From Pseudahrensia aquimaris (GTDB lineage: Bacteria > Pseudomonadota > Alphaproteobacteria > Rhizobiales > Rhizobiaceae): a stretch of 64,000 nt of DNA. The stretch lies in assembly GCF_042676045.1 (NCBI RefSeq), contig NZ_JBHTJV010000003.1, forward strand, positions 744,001-808,000. The letters run 5' to 3'. Below the pieces are notes generated by a model, which worked only from the letters and a program-made list of their open reading frames with translations, did no database searches and was not told the origin of the DNA. The position numbers and the translations under genes are program-made. Shown here piece by piece: positions 7,440 to 15,761 of the stretch (position 1 is its first letter; each line of letters starts with the position of its first letter).

Positions 7440-9149
7440 TCACGCTTCGCGGTCAGCTTTTTGGCGGGCGAGGATTTCGGTGACTTTGGCAACGAGGTCG
7501 GCGCGGTCGATTTCCTGCTGCGCGGGGCGCATGGCACGCCATTCTTCGTTGTCGGTGATTTCCTCAGCCATGCGGGCGCCTTCGATCAAATCCTTGATCT
7601 GCACCTTGCCGTTGGCGCGTTCCTCGCTGCCCGCAATGACGGCGATGGGCGAGCCGCGACGGTCGGCATATTGCAGTTGCTTGCCGAATTGCTTGGGGTT
7701 GCCCTGATACATCTCCGAGCGAATGCCGGCGTTGCGTAGCTCTTGAACCATCTTTTGATAATCCGCGAGCGCCTCGGTATCCCGGTCCATCACGCAGACG
7801 ACCACGGGAGCGACAGTCTCAGACGCTTCCAGCTTGCCGAGGTTCTTCAGCGCCGTCATCAGGCGCGACACGCCGATAGAAAAGCCGGTGGCGGGGATGT
7901 CTTGGCCCGTAAAGCGTTTGACAAGGCCGTCATAACGTCCCCCGCCAGCGACGGAACCGAAAACGACCTCCTCGCCTTTTTCGTTGGTGACGGGGAAGGT
8001 CAGTTCGCACTCGTAGACAGCGCCAGTGTAGTATTCGAGGCCACGGACGCATGTTACGTCAGGGCGGATTTTCAGTGCTGAATAACCTCCAGAATTGCAA
8101 AGCTGTATGATTTCAATGAGTTCGCGAATGCCTTGACGGAATTTTCGATTTACCGCGAATTTGTTAAACTCAAGCGAGTTCAAATATTTAATTGATGCAT
8201 CTCTGTTTGTCGCTTCACTATCAACAAAGATTCGTTTCATCCAATTCCATTCGTCGAGATCTGACGGTTCAATTATTGCGTCTTCCTCGTTGTCGACAAA
8301 GTCAGATAGGTCGTCCGGTTCAAAATTTTCAACGTATTCTTCGTAGGTCTTACTCTCATGTATCGCTAAATTATCTGGCAGCAATAGGAATGCAAAACTC
8401 TGATCTTTCAATAAACTCAGCAAGAGCTCCGTTTGCTTCGCATCTAATCCAGCGCCCTTCGTAAAATCTCCACTTTCATCCACTCGTCCGTCCATAAGAA
8501 GTCGTTTCACTCCAGTCAGGCCGACTCGATCAAATTTATCGAGAGAGCGCAAAACTGTTAAGCGCGAAGATACGTACTGTTCCCCAGCCAAACCAATCGC
8601 GTCCAAAATTCCATCAAGAACTTTTCGGCTGTTCACCCTAACTAGAAATTGCCCTTCCAACCCCAGCGCCTCCATCGTGTCCGCCATCATCATGCACATT
8701 TCGGCGTCTGCTGATGGTCCTGGTGCGCCCACCGTATCTGCATCGAACTGCATGAACTGGCGGAATCTTCCCGGCCCCGGTTTTTCATTCCGAAACACCC
8801 ACCCTGCCCGATACGTCCGATAGGGCGTTTGCAATTCGTTGATGTTTTGCGCGAAGTGGCGAGCCAGAGGTGCGGTCAGGTCGTAGCGCAGGCTCATCCA
8901 TTGTTCGTCGTCGTCTTGCAGGCTGAAGACGCCCGCGTTGGGGCGGTCGGTGTCGGGCAGGAATTTGCCGAGCGCATCGGTGTATTCGAACATCGGCGTT
9001 TCAACGGGGTCGAAGCCGTAGCGCTCATAGACTTCCTTGATCTTCGCCATCATCGCATCGGTGGCGCGGATGTCTTCCGGTGAACGGTCAACAAAACCGC
9101 GCGGCTGGCGGGCTTTCAGGCGGTGGGGTTTTTTCTTTTTGTCGGCCAT
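7440..9149 (-). CDS. hisS: Histidyl-tRNA synthetase
   Basis: A 569-residue class II synthetase, longer than the usual 420-510 residues. Motif 2 (YRAGWVFRNEKPGPGRFRQF, about residues 113-132), the histidine-binding RGLEYYTG (369-376), GSVAGGGRYDGL and motif 3 (TGFSIGVSRL, 421-430) are intact, so it should be active. Residues about 245-345 contain an unusually acidic, low-similarity stretch (for example VENFEPDDLSDFVDNEEDAI). The DNA for residues about 165-356 (8084-8660) is clearly richer in A and T than both flanks and uses different codons, suggesting a patch acquired by recombination. First gene of hisS-hisZ-hisG. Confidence 0.95.
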   Translation of the reverse strand: MADKKKKPHRLKARQPRGFVDRSPEDIRATDAMMAKIKEVYERYGFDPVETPMFEYTDALGKFLPDTDRPNAGVFSLQDDDEQWMSLRYDLTAPLARHFAQNINELQTPYRTYRAGWVFRNEKPGPGRFRQFMQFDADTVGAPGPSADAEMCMMMADTMEALGLEGQFLVRVNSRKVLDGILDAIGLAGEQYVSSRLTVLRSLDKFDRVGLTGVKRLLMDGRVDESGDFTKGAGLDAKQTELLLSLLKDQSFAFLLLPDNLAIHESKTYEEYVENFEPDDLSDFVDNEEDAIIEPSDLDEWNWMKRIFVDSEATNRDASIKYLNSLEFNKFAVNRKFRQGIRELIEIIQLCNSGGYSALKIRPDVTCVRGLEYYTGAVYECELTFPVTNEKGEEVVFGSVAGGGRYDGLVKRFTGQDIPATGFSIGVSRLMTALKNLGKLEASETVAPVVVCVMDRDTEALADYQKMVQELRNAGIRSEMYQGNPKQFGKQLQYADRRGSPIAVIAGSEERANGKVQIKDLIEGARMAEEITDNEEWRAMRPAQQEIDRADLVAKVTEILARQKADREA

Positions 9150-9349
9150 GGTCGGTCTCGGAAATGTGGAAATGGCAAGAGAGGCGGTCGGGTCAAATGC
9201 CTGATCCGGTGAAACGTCTCGCGTGTGTGAGAAGGCGCAAGGGGCCGTCGTTTCCGATCAGGTGCCGGAATGTCGATGGCTGGAATGGTGCGCTGTAAAG
9301 TTCATGCAGGCTGTTTAGGCGCAAGTGGTGCGAGGGGCAAGAGGTGCGT

Positions 9350-9688
9350 TCAGCGCTTGTCCAGTTTGTAACGCAGCGCCATGGCGATGCAGTGGGTGAG
9401 CGCAGGATTGGCGAGGTCATCATCGGGCGAAATAACGATAGCGCGGTTGGCCTCAAAGGTGAGTTCGTCTTCGTAGAGTTCACGAAAGCGCTGCACCAAA
9501 TTTGTGTGACAGATGAACATCAAGCCAAACGTGTCATCCCTGTTCTGCTGGATACGGACGGACGAGCCGACATTTGCCTTTTTTGGGGTAAAGCTCGGTT
9601 GGGCCCATTTCACGCTCTCGGCCAACTGCCCCACATCTGGTGTGGCAGCTGCGGTTTCGAGGATCAGTTTGCGGAGTTGCTTTTCCAT
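9350..9688 (-). CDS. DUF1801 family protein
   Basis: A 112-residue protein with the DUF1801 pattern SVKWAQPSFTPKKANVGSSVRI in the middle and a region around LMFICHTNLVQRFRELY. The fold is YdhG-like; the function is unknown. Its start lies three bases past the stop of the tag gene, so the two are probably translated from one leftward mRNA. Confidence 0.75.
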   Translation of the reverse strand: MEKQLRKLILETAAATPDVGQLAESVKWAQPSFTPKKANVGSSVRIQQNRDDTFGLMFICHTNLVQRFRELYEDELTFEANRAIVISPDDDLANPALTHCIAMALRYKLDKR

Positions 9689-9691
9689 CGG

Positions 9692-10333
9692 TTATGGCCT
9701 TTCAAATTCGGCGCGTGCTTGCTCAACAGTCTCGCGGCAATGGCAGCCATCCAGGTGGTCGTTGACGATGCCCATCGCCTGCATGAAGGCGTAGCAGGTG
9801 GTGGGGCCGACGAAGGACCAGCCGCGCTTCTTCAGTTCCTTTGACAGCGCGGTTGAGGCTTCGGTTTTGCCTAAGGCCATCATTTCCGACTGGCTGAACA
9901 CTCTGGGGCGGTTTTGCTGCGCGGCCTCTTCCCAAGACCAGAACCACTTGCCCAGCGAGCCTTCTTCGCGCTCCATCTCAATCGCGCGTTTGGCATTGTT
10001 GATGGTGGAAACGATCTTGCCCCGATGGCGGATAATACCTGCGTCCTGCACAAGCCGCTCCACGTCATCTTCTCTAAAGGCTGCTACTTTATGGAAATCG
10101 AACCCTGCAAAGGCGGCACGGAAGTTTTCGCGCTTGCGCAAAATAGTCAGCCAAGAAAGGCCAGACTGAAATCCTTCCAGGCAAATTTTTTCGAACAATC
10201 GGAAGTCGTCGTGCTGGGGCATTCCCCATTCGGTGTCGTGGTATATCACATAGTCGGGCTTGTCTTCTGGCCAGAAACAGCGTGCCTTACCATCTGCGCC
10301 TTTGATCAAACCTGCTGGCAATTCCTGCGCCAT
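9692..10333 (-). CDS. tag: DNA-3-methyladenine glycosylase I
   Basis: A 213-residue base-excision repair enzyme that removes 3-methyladenine from alkylated DNA. Visible signatures are CFWPEDKPDYVIYHDTEWG at the N-terminus, FEKICLEGFQSGLSWLTILRKRENFR, GIIRHRGKI, WSFVGPTTCYAFMQAMG, and the C-terminal NDHLDGCHC that supplies zinc ligands. I chose the ATG at 10333 because GGAGG lies about nine bases upstream; the frame stays open to 10444 but without a ribosome site. It heads a two-gene leftward unit with the DUF1801 gene. Confidence 0.95.
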   Translation of the reverse strand: MAQELPAGLIKGADGKARCFWPEDKPDYVIYHDTEWGMPQHDDFRLFEKICLEGFQSGLSWLTILRKRENFRAAFAGFDFHKVAAFREDDVERLVQDAGIIRHRGKIVSTINNAKRAIEMEREEGSLGKWFWSWEEAAQQNRPRVFSQSEMMALGKTEASTALSKELKKRGWSFVGPTTCYAFMQAMGIVNDHLDGCHCRETVEQARAEFERP

Positions 10334-10590
10334 CACTGAAACCTCCGCTATCATTGCGGCACTATTCGGACACGAGCCATTAGGGTTTGGCAAATGGTTG
10401 GCTGTGGATAGACTGTTCGTTCGCACTCCAGATTTTGGGGTCAATCACGGCGCATGACGTAAATGACACAAAGTTCAATGGCCTTTACCCGGTCCCCTTG
10501 CCATAAAGCCGCGCGAATCGCGCTATAGCGAAACCACAGTTTGCCTGACCGTTTCAGGCCACCCGCTTCAGGAGACGTTCAGACACAACC

Positions 10591-11325
10591 ATGGCCCGCT
10601 CCGCCCGCCCCCGAACGGCTGCCCGCTTTGCAGCACTGGCCCTTGGCTGCGCCCTCGCGCTTACGCCAATGGCGGCTCAAGCCTATACGGATAGCGAAGT
10701 GATAGACGGATTTAAGAAGACGGTGTTTGGCTCTGAATATCCGGGCCTGTTCTCAACCGGGTCTTACGTGCGCAAGTTCAATGGAACAGTGCGAATGCAT
10801 GTGTCATCCTTTTCGCCTTCGTTAAAGGCCGAGGTGGAACGGTTTGCCAGATCACTCAACGGACTGATTTCCGGGTTGCGTTTGCGCATCGTGAATGATC
10901 CCGAACGGGCGAATTTTCGCGTCTTCGTCACCACCAAAGCCAATTACGAGACCACCGTTCAACGCAGTGTCTATGGCAACCGCACAGCCGCCGTGCGCGG
11001 CAAATGTATGGTGCGTTCAAAATTCACCCGCAACGGGATCAGCCGTTCAGACGCGGTGATTGTGGGTGACGACAGCCGTTCGCTGTTTCGACGCTGTATG
11101 ACGGAAGAAATCCTGCAAGGCTTGGGACCACTTAATGACGACCCGTCGCTCATCCATTCGATGTTCAACGATCGGTCACGCTACACCGCTTTTCGGCGCT
11201 TTGATCGGCTGATCTTGAACATGCTTTATGACAGGCGCATCGAAAACGGCATGTCGGTTTCGCAGGCAGCAGAACTGCTGCCCCGCGTTTTGCGCGATGT
11301 TCGGCGCAACATCAGACAGCGTTAA
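10591..11325 (+). CDS. DUF2927 secreted protein
   Basis: A 244-residue protein with an N-terminal signal peptide (hydrophobic core about residues 12-26, cleavage likely after AAQA at 31). The C-terminal half carries the DUF2927 pattern: CMTEEILQGLGPLNDD, SMFNDRSRYTAF, then LILNMLYDRRIENGMS. The GluGlu-containing segment recalls a metal site, but no activity is known. A short SD-like CAGGAGA lies about 20 bases upstream. It precedes two L,D-transpeptidases, so an envelope role is a reasonable inference only. Confidence 0.8.
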   Translation: MARSARPRTAARFAALALGCALALTPMAAQAYTDSEVIDGFKKTVFGSEYPGLFSTGSYVRKFNGTVRMHVSSFSPSLKAEVERFARSLNGLISGLRLRIVNDPERANFRVFVTTKANYETTVQRSVYGNRTAAVRGKCMVRSKFTRNGISRSDAVIVGDDSRSLFRRCMTEEILQGLGPLNDDPSLIHSMFNDRSRYTAFRRFDRLILNMLYDRRIENGMSVSQAAELLPRVLRDVRRNIRQR

Positions 11326-11503
11326 CCAAACGCCTTAAACGCCCCTTTACCAAACCAGAAGGTAAACGGACCGTTTCACCGATAAATCGAACTTGATTCA
11401 CCATTCAGTCGCCCTTCCCGTTCAATTGTGAAGGTCGGCGGGCTGGGGCGCTTTTGCGTTGGCTCCGCTTCAAACGAAGACGAGTGTAGTGAGTACGTCT
11501 GAC

Positions 11504-12268
11504 ATGAAAACAATAGTTAAAGCGGCTGCCTTTGCAGCAGCCTTCGCAATGCTGCCCTTTGGAGCGCATAGCGATGCCGAAGCGGGCTCGCGGGTGACGG
11601 TTGGTTCCAACCTGTCTTCGCCGTGGGTGCTGCAATTCAAACCAAAGAAACGCGTTGCAACACCCGAAGCGCTGGCTCGCATACGCGCCGCACGCCAAGG
11701 CAATCGCCAAGTGCGCCGCGTTTCGCGCTCAACAGTGCGGGCAACAGCGCCGCGTGCGACGGGCTCTGTACGCCGACAAACAGCCTTGCGTTCGTCAATT
11801 CCCACTTTGCCAGACAGTGAATTGATGCCGCAGATCGTCAACTATTATGGTGAGGATAAGCCCGGCACGATCATTGTTAACACTCCAGAGCGTCGTCTCT
11901 ATCTGGTGATGGAAGGTGGCAAAGCCCGCCGCTATGCAATTGGTGTTGGCAAACCCGGCTTTGAATGGGCAGGCGTTCATAAAGTAACGCGCAAGGCCGA
12001 GTGGCCGGATTGGCGTCCTCCGCAGTCCATGATTAAGCGCGAACGCGCGAAGGGTCGCGAATTGCCGGCCTTTATGCCGGGTGGCCCGGAAAACCCAATG
12101 GGCGCGCGGGCGTTGTATTTGGGTTCGACGATCTACCGTATCCATGGTACGAATCAGGACTGGAGCATCGGGAAAGCCGTCTCTTCCGGCTGCATCCGCA
12201 TGCGCAATCAAGACGTGATGGACCTATATGACAGGGTGCCTCGCGGCTCGAAAGTGCGCGTGATTTAG
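11504..12268 (+). CDS. L,D-transpeptidase (YkuD domain), first of two
   Basis: A 254-residue exported enzyme. The signal peptide is residues 1-27 (MKTIVKAAAFAAAFAML...AEA). A basic linker with many Arg precedes the YkuD domain, which starts near GTIIVNTPERRLYLV (about residue 122). The catalytic motif reads HGTN, then SSGCIRMRNQDV, with the nucleophile Cys near residue 230. Such enzymes make 3-3 peptidoglycan cross-links or attach proteins to the wall, as in rhizobia and Brucella. The start at 11504 is chosen because it opens the signal peptide; an in-frame ATG at 11459 would bury it. Paralogue of the next gene; a terminator separates them. Confidence 0.92.
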   Translation: MKTIVKAAAFAAAFAMLPFGAHSDAEAGSRVTVGSNLSSPWVLQFKPKKRVATPEALARIRAARQGNRQVRRVSRSTVRATAPRATGSVRRQTALRSSIPTLPDSELMPQIVNYYGEDKPGTIIVNTPERRLYLVMEGGKARRYAIGVGKPGFEWAGVHKVTRKAEWPDWRPPQSMIKRERAKGRELPAFMPGGPENPMGARALYLGSTIYRIHGTNQDWSIGKAVSSGCIRMRNQDVMDLYDRVPRGSKVRVI

Positions 12269-12293
12269 CGTCATTCATCGGAGCTTTGCCGAC

Positions 12294-12330
12294 AAAAGGC
12301 CACTTGCTACACGGCAAGTGGCCTTTTTCT
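12294..12330 (+). terminator. Rho-independent terminator of the first L,D-transpeptidase gene
   Basis: AAAGGCCACTTGC (12295-12307) pairs perfectly with GCAAGTGGCCTTT (12314-12326), followed by further T residues. Confidence 0.93.
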
Positions 12331-12462
12331 TGTCCGCATAGGGGCTGGATCATTTTTGCACCATTGTAAGAAAAACGTGATCAACTGCCCCCCGTTAACG
12401 ATTGCTTTGCCATTGCAACCTTTTTATCGTTACCAGACGCACTATTGAATGAGGGAATAATC

Positions 12463-13179
12463 ATGCTGCGAAATATCGCAACGGCATTGGCTTTCGCTTT
12501 CACCATCGCCTTGGGCTTTTCGCTTTTTGGCACGGCTGAAAGCCAAGCGCGTGAGCCGGGCGCAAATATCTACGACCACACAACAGGCAAGTGGGTAAAA
12601 AAGCGCAAAATCTATCGCAACAGAGCGCCCGCGGCGAAATTTCGTCGCCGCACAGTCTCAATCACGACCAACGAGCCCGTCGGCACAATCATTGTCGATA
12701 CGAAATCAAAGTATCTCTATCACGTCACTTCCAAACGCCGCGCTGTGCGTTATGGAATCGGCGTAGGCCGCGAGGGATTTGAATGGCGCGGCCAGACGAA
12801 ACTTGCTCGCAAAGCCAAGTGGCCATCATGGACACCACCCAAAGAGATGATCGAGCGTGAATGGCGTGAGAACAAGCGCCGCGTTAGCTTCATGAAAGGC
12901 GGACCAAAAAACCCGCTCGGTGCTCGTGCGCTTTATCTGCATTGGCCCAAGGGTGGCGATACCGGCTACCGCATCCACGGCACAAACGAGCCTTGGTCAA
13001 TTGGCCTGAGCATGTCATCCGGCTGCATTCGCATGCTGAACAAAGACGTTGAGCATCTCTACAACAACGTGAAACTTGGCTCCAAGGTCGTGGTTATTGG
13101 CCCTGATGGCAAAGATCGCCGCAAGTTCTACCGCGAAGGTTTCAACCCGTTGCGGGCAATCTTTTCGCGCGGCACATAA
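12463..13179 (+). CDS. L,D-transpeptidase (YkuD domain), second of two
   Basis: A 238-residue exported paralogue of the preceding gene. A hydrophobic signal (MLRNIATALAFAFTIALGF...SQA) is followed by GTIIVDTKSKYLYHV, IGVGREGFEWRG and the active site HGTN...SSGCIRMLNKDV, with Cys near residue 188. Unlike the first copy it has a 30-residue C-terminal tail (GKDRRKFYREGFNPL...). The ATG at 12463 is chosen because GAGGGA lies about nine bases before it; the in-frame ATG at 12445 has none. The two proteins differ mostly in the N-terminal linker, suggesting a duplication with specialisation. Confidence 0.92.
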   Translation: MLRNIATALAFAFTIALGFSLFGTAESQAREPGANIYDHTTGKWVKKRKIYRNRAPAAKFRRRTVSITTNEPVGTIIVDTKSKYLYHVTSKRRAVRYGIGVGREGFEWRGQTKLARKAKWPSWTPPKEMIEREWRENKRRVSFMKGGPKNPLGARALYLHWPKGGDTGYRIHGTNEPWSIGLSMSSGCIRMLNKDVEHLYNNVKLGSKVVVIGPDGKDRRKFYREGFNPLRAIFSRGT

Positions 13180-13200
13180 GCGCCAGCGTCAAATTTCGAT

Positions 13201-13242
13201 AAAAAAAGGCCCGCGAAATCCAGTTTCGCGGGCCTTTTTTTG
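13201..13242. terminator. Bidirectional rho-independent terminator
   Basis: An 18-base arm at 13201-13218 pairs with 13224-13241, with an A-run on the left and a T-run on the right, so it can end the rightward L,D-transpeptidase transcript and the leftward glc transcript. Confidence 0.92.
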
Positions 13243-13269
13243 TTTGTGCCTTGAACCAGCAGCTACCGC

Positions 13270-14571
13270 TCAGCGCAGCTCTTGCGGCATTGCTCCGCCA
13301 TAAGCCCAGTTGAGCAATTTCACTGTGTGAACGGTTGGTATTTTTGTTCCGTTACCGATCTGAGTAAGACAGCCAATATTGCCTGCAGCAATAACCTGCG
13401 GCTGCGTGCGCTCTATGTTGGCAACCTTGCGGGTCCGCAATTGATTGGCGATGTCAGACTGCATGATGTTGTAAGTGCCTGCTGAACCGCAGCACAGATG
13501 GCCTTCCGCTGGCTCGCGCACGGTGAACCCAGCTTTGGTCAGCAATTCCTTCGGCAGTGTCTTCACCTTCTGTCCGTGCTGAAGCGAACAGGCTGAGTGA
13601 TATGCCACGACCATGCCCGGTTTGTGATGCGGCTCTGGCAGATCGAGAGTTGCGAGATATTCCGTCACATCCTTGGTTAGTGCAGAAACACGTGCAGCCT
13701 TGTCCGCATAATCGGGATCAAGGCGGAGCATATGGCCGTAGTCCTTGATCGTCGTGCCACAGCCGGACGTTGTAATGACGATGGCATCAAGCCCACCGTT
13801 TTCTATTTCGCGGGTCCAGACATCGACCAAATGATGGGCCGCATCCAGCGCCTGATCTTCCTTACCCATGTGATGCACGAGCGAGCCGCAACACGCCTCG
13901 CCTTCTGGCAACACAACCTCAACGCCGAGACGGTTGAGCAATTCAATGGTCGTTTTGTTGATGTTCGCGTCCAATACAGGCTGGGCGCAGCCTGTCAAAA
14001 TAGCGACCCGACCACGCTTTTCCTTCGCCGGGGCGAAGGTGCCGGGCGATGTTTCTGGGGCAGGCCCGGAGACTTTCGACGGAGCCAAGCGCAGCATTGC
14101 GCCAAATGGCTTGAACGCTTCCACTTTCTCAAACAGTGGTGCGAGAGGCTTGCCATACTTTGCGGCCGTTAGTGCAAAGCGGAACCGCGCGGGATAGGGC
14201 AGAACCATCGCGAGGATGGCGCGGGTGAGCCTGTTCATCGGCGGGCGCTTGTAAGTCTTTTCAATATGAACGCGGGCATGGTCAACCAAGTGCATGTAGT
14301 TGACGCCCGAAGGACAAGTGCTCATGCAAGCGAGACAGGAAAGACAGCGGTCAATATGGGTAACGACCTGCTTATCCGCTGGCCTGTCGTTTTCCAGCAT
14401 GTCCTTGATCAGATAGATGCGCCCGCGCGGACTGTCCAACTCATTGCCAAGCGTCACATAGGTGGGGCAAGTCGCCGTGCAGAAACCGCAATGGACGCAG
14501 TTTCGCAGGATGGAGTCCGCTTCTTGGATTGCGGGATCGGCCAGTTGCGCGATGGAGAAATTGGTTTGCAT
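13270..14571 (-). CDS. glcF: Glycolate oxidase iron-sulfur subunit
   Basis: A 433-residue subunit of the membrane-associated glycolate oxidase GlcDEF, which oxidises glycolate to glyoxylate. Two 4Fe-4S clusters are bound by CVHCGFCTATCPTY (about residue 24) and CLSCLACMSTCPSG (about residue 74). Two CCG domains follow (ACCGSLVHHMG and LCCGSAGTYN). The start overlaps the glcE stop by one base (TGATG), indicating translational coupling. Last gene of glcDEF. Confidence 0.96.
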   Translation of the reverse strand: MQTNFSIAQLADPAIQEADSILRNCVHCGFCTATCPTYVTLGNELDSPRGRIYLIKDMLENDRPADKQVVTHIDRCLSCLACMSTCPSGVNYMHLVDHARVHIEKTYKRPPMNRLTRAILAMVLPYPARFRFALTAAKYGKPLAPLFEKVEAFKPFGAMLRLAPSKVSGPAPETSPGTFAPAKEKRGRVAILTGCAQPVLDANINKTTIELLNRLGVEVVLPEGEACCGSLVHHMGKEDQALDAAHHLVDVWTREIENGGLDAIVITTSGCGTTIKDYGHMLRLDPDYADKAARVSALTKDVTEYLATLDLPEPHHKPGMVVAYHSACSLQHGQKVKTLPKELLTKAGFTVREPAEGHLCCGSAGTYNIMQSDIANQLRTRKVANIERTQPQVIAAGNIGCLTQIGNGTKIPTVHTVKLLNWAYGGAMPQELR

Positions 14572-15761
14572 CAGCCCATTCTCCCCGGATTCAAAATACC
14601 GTGTGGATCAAAATTTTCGCGATAACGCTTAGACAAAGCGGCCAGCGCTTTTGGCTGTGGCTCGAACACGTCGACGCTTTGGCGCGTTGCGGCATCGGCG
14701 CGAATGAGTGTGGCGTGGCCGCCGCCATTGCGCGAAACGGCTAGCCGCACGGCTTCTGCCTGCGCGTCACCGCCGATCACATTGAGCCAGATCAAGCCGC
14801 CCTGCCAATCGTAGAACGCGCTGCAATCGATGCCGGATTTCAGATCAGCAACAATGCGGTGTCCTTCTGTGGGCGTGCAGGAAATTCGCCATACGGTGCT
14901 GGTTTGGTCGTCAGCAAACGGCAAGCAATCGCGCAAAGCTGCCCAGCGTTTGCGGGAACCGGCTTCTGTGATTTGTTCGTGTTTGCCAAAATCGCTCAAC
15001 AGCTTGGATAGATTGGCGATGCGGTATTCGACTGATGGTTTAAAACCTTCTAGGCGAAAACACGTCGCGGCTTTGTCGCCGTCAACGCCAGCAGGCAGAT
15101 GCGCTGCGCCGGAGACTTCGGCATTCGACCCCATGGCCAAGGCCATGGCTGCGGCAGCTTTGGCATCGTCCAAACCTTCCAGCACGAGTGTTTTTTCCGT
15201 CTCGGCGCGGGGCAGCACTTTCATGGTAATGTCGGTAAGCACGGCGAGCGTTCCCCACGCGCCGGTGACACCTTTGGAGAGGTCGTAGCCCGTCACGTTC
15301 TTCACAACACGACCGCCGGACTTAAACACTTCGCCGCGGCCAGAGACGGCGCTGATGCCCAGAATATGGTCGCGGGCAGAGCCCGACTTGAGGCGGCGGG
15401 GACCGGCAAAATTGGTGTTTACCAGTCCACCCAAAGTGCCCTGCCCCGGCTTCTGACCGAGCAGCGGCCCAAGGTCGACCGGCTCGAACTGAAATTCCTG
15501 ATTGGCATCATCCAACAGCTTGTCGATTTCCGCCAAAGGCGTGCCAGCGCGGGCGGAAAGAACCAATTCTTCCGGCTCGAACAACGTCACGCCAGTGAGC
15601 GCAGAGAGATCAAGCGTGTGGGCCGTCTGCGTCGGCTTACCGAGCGCGCGCTTTGTGCCTTGGCCAATTATTTCAATTGGCGTTTCCTCGCCTGCAGCCC
15701 ATTTGACTGCGGCGAGAACGTCATCAGCCGTTTTAGGGTGTAGATCAGTGCTGGTCATCAA
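14571..15761 (-). CDS. glcE: Glycolate oxidase FAD-binding subunit
   Basis: A 396-residue FAD-binding subunit. Near the N-terminus lie IIGQGTKRALGKP and LVLSARAGTPLAEID; GGLVNTNFAGPRRLKSGSAR and KNVTGYDLSKGVTGAWGTLA are typical GlcE FAD segments, and the C-terminus ends FDPHGILNPGRMG. It lies immediately after glcD (stop and start are adjacent) and overlaps glcF by one base. Confidence 0.95.
   Translation of the reverse strand: MMTSTDLHPKTADDVLAAVKWAAGEETPIEIIGQGTKRALGKPTQTAHTLDLSALTGVTLFEPEELVLSARAGTPLAEIDKLLDDANQEFQFEPVDLGPLLGQKPGQGTLGGLVNTNFAGPRRLKSGSARDHILGISAVSGRGEVFKSGGRVVKNVTGYDLSKGVTGAWGTLAVLTDITMKVLPRAETEKTLVLEGLDDAKAAAAMALAMGSNAEVSGAAHLPAGVDGDKAATCFRLEGFKPSVEYRIANLSKLLSDFGKHEQITEAGSRKRWAALRDCLPFADDQTSTVWRISCTPTEGHRIVADLKSGIDCSAFYDWQGGLIWLNVIGGDAQAEAVRLAVSRNGGGHATLIRADAATRQSVDVFEPQPKALAALSKRYRENFDPHGILNPGRMG

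Noticed and set aside
7008..7739. Rightward 243-codon frame inside hisZ and hisS
   Set aside because: It is antisense to two conserved genes and shows no domain pattern.
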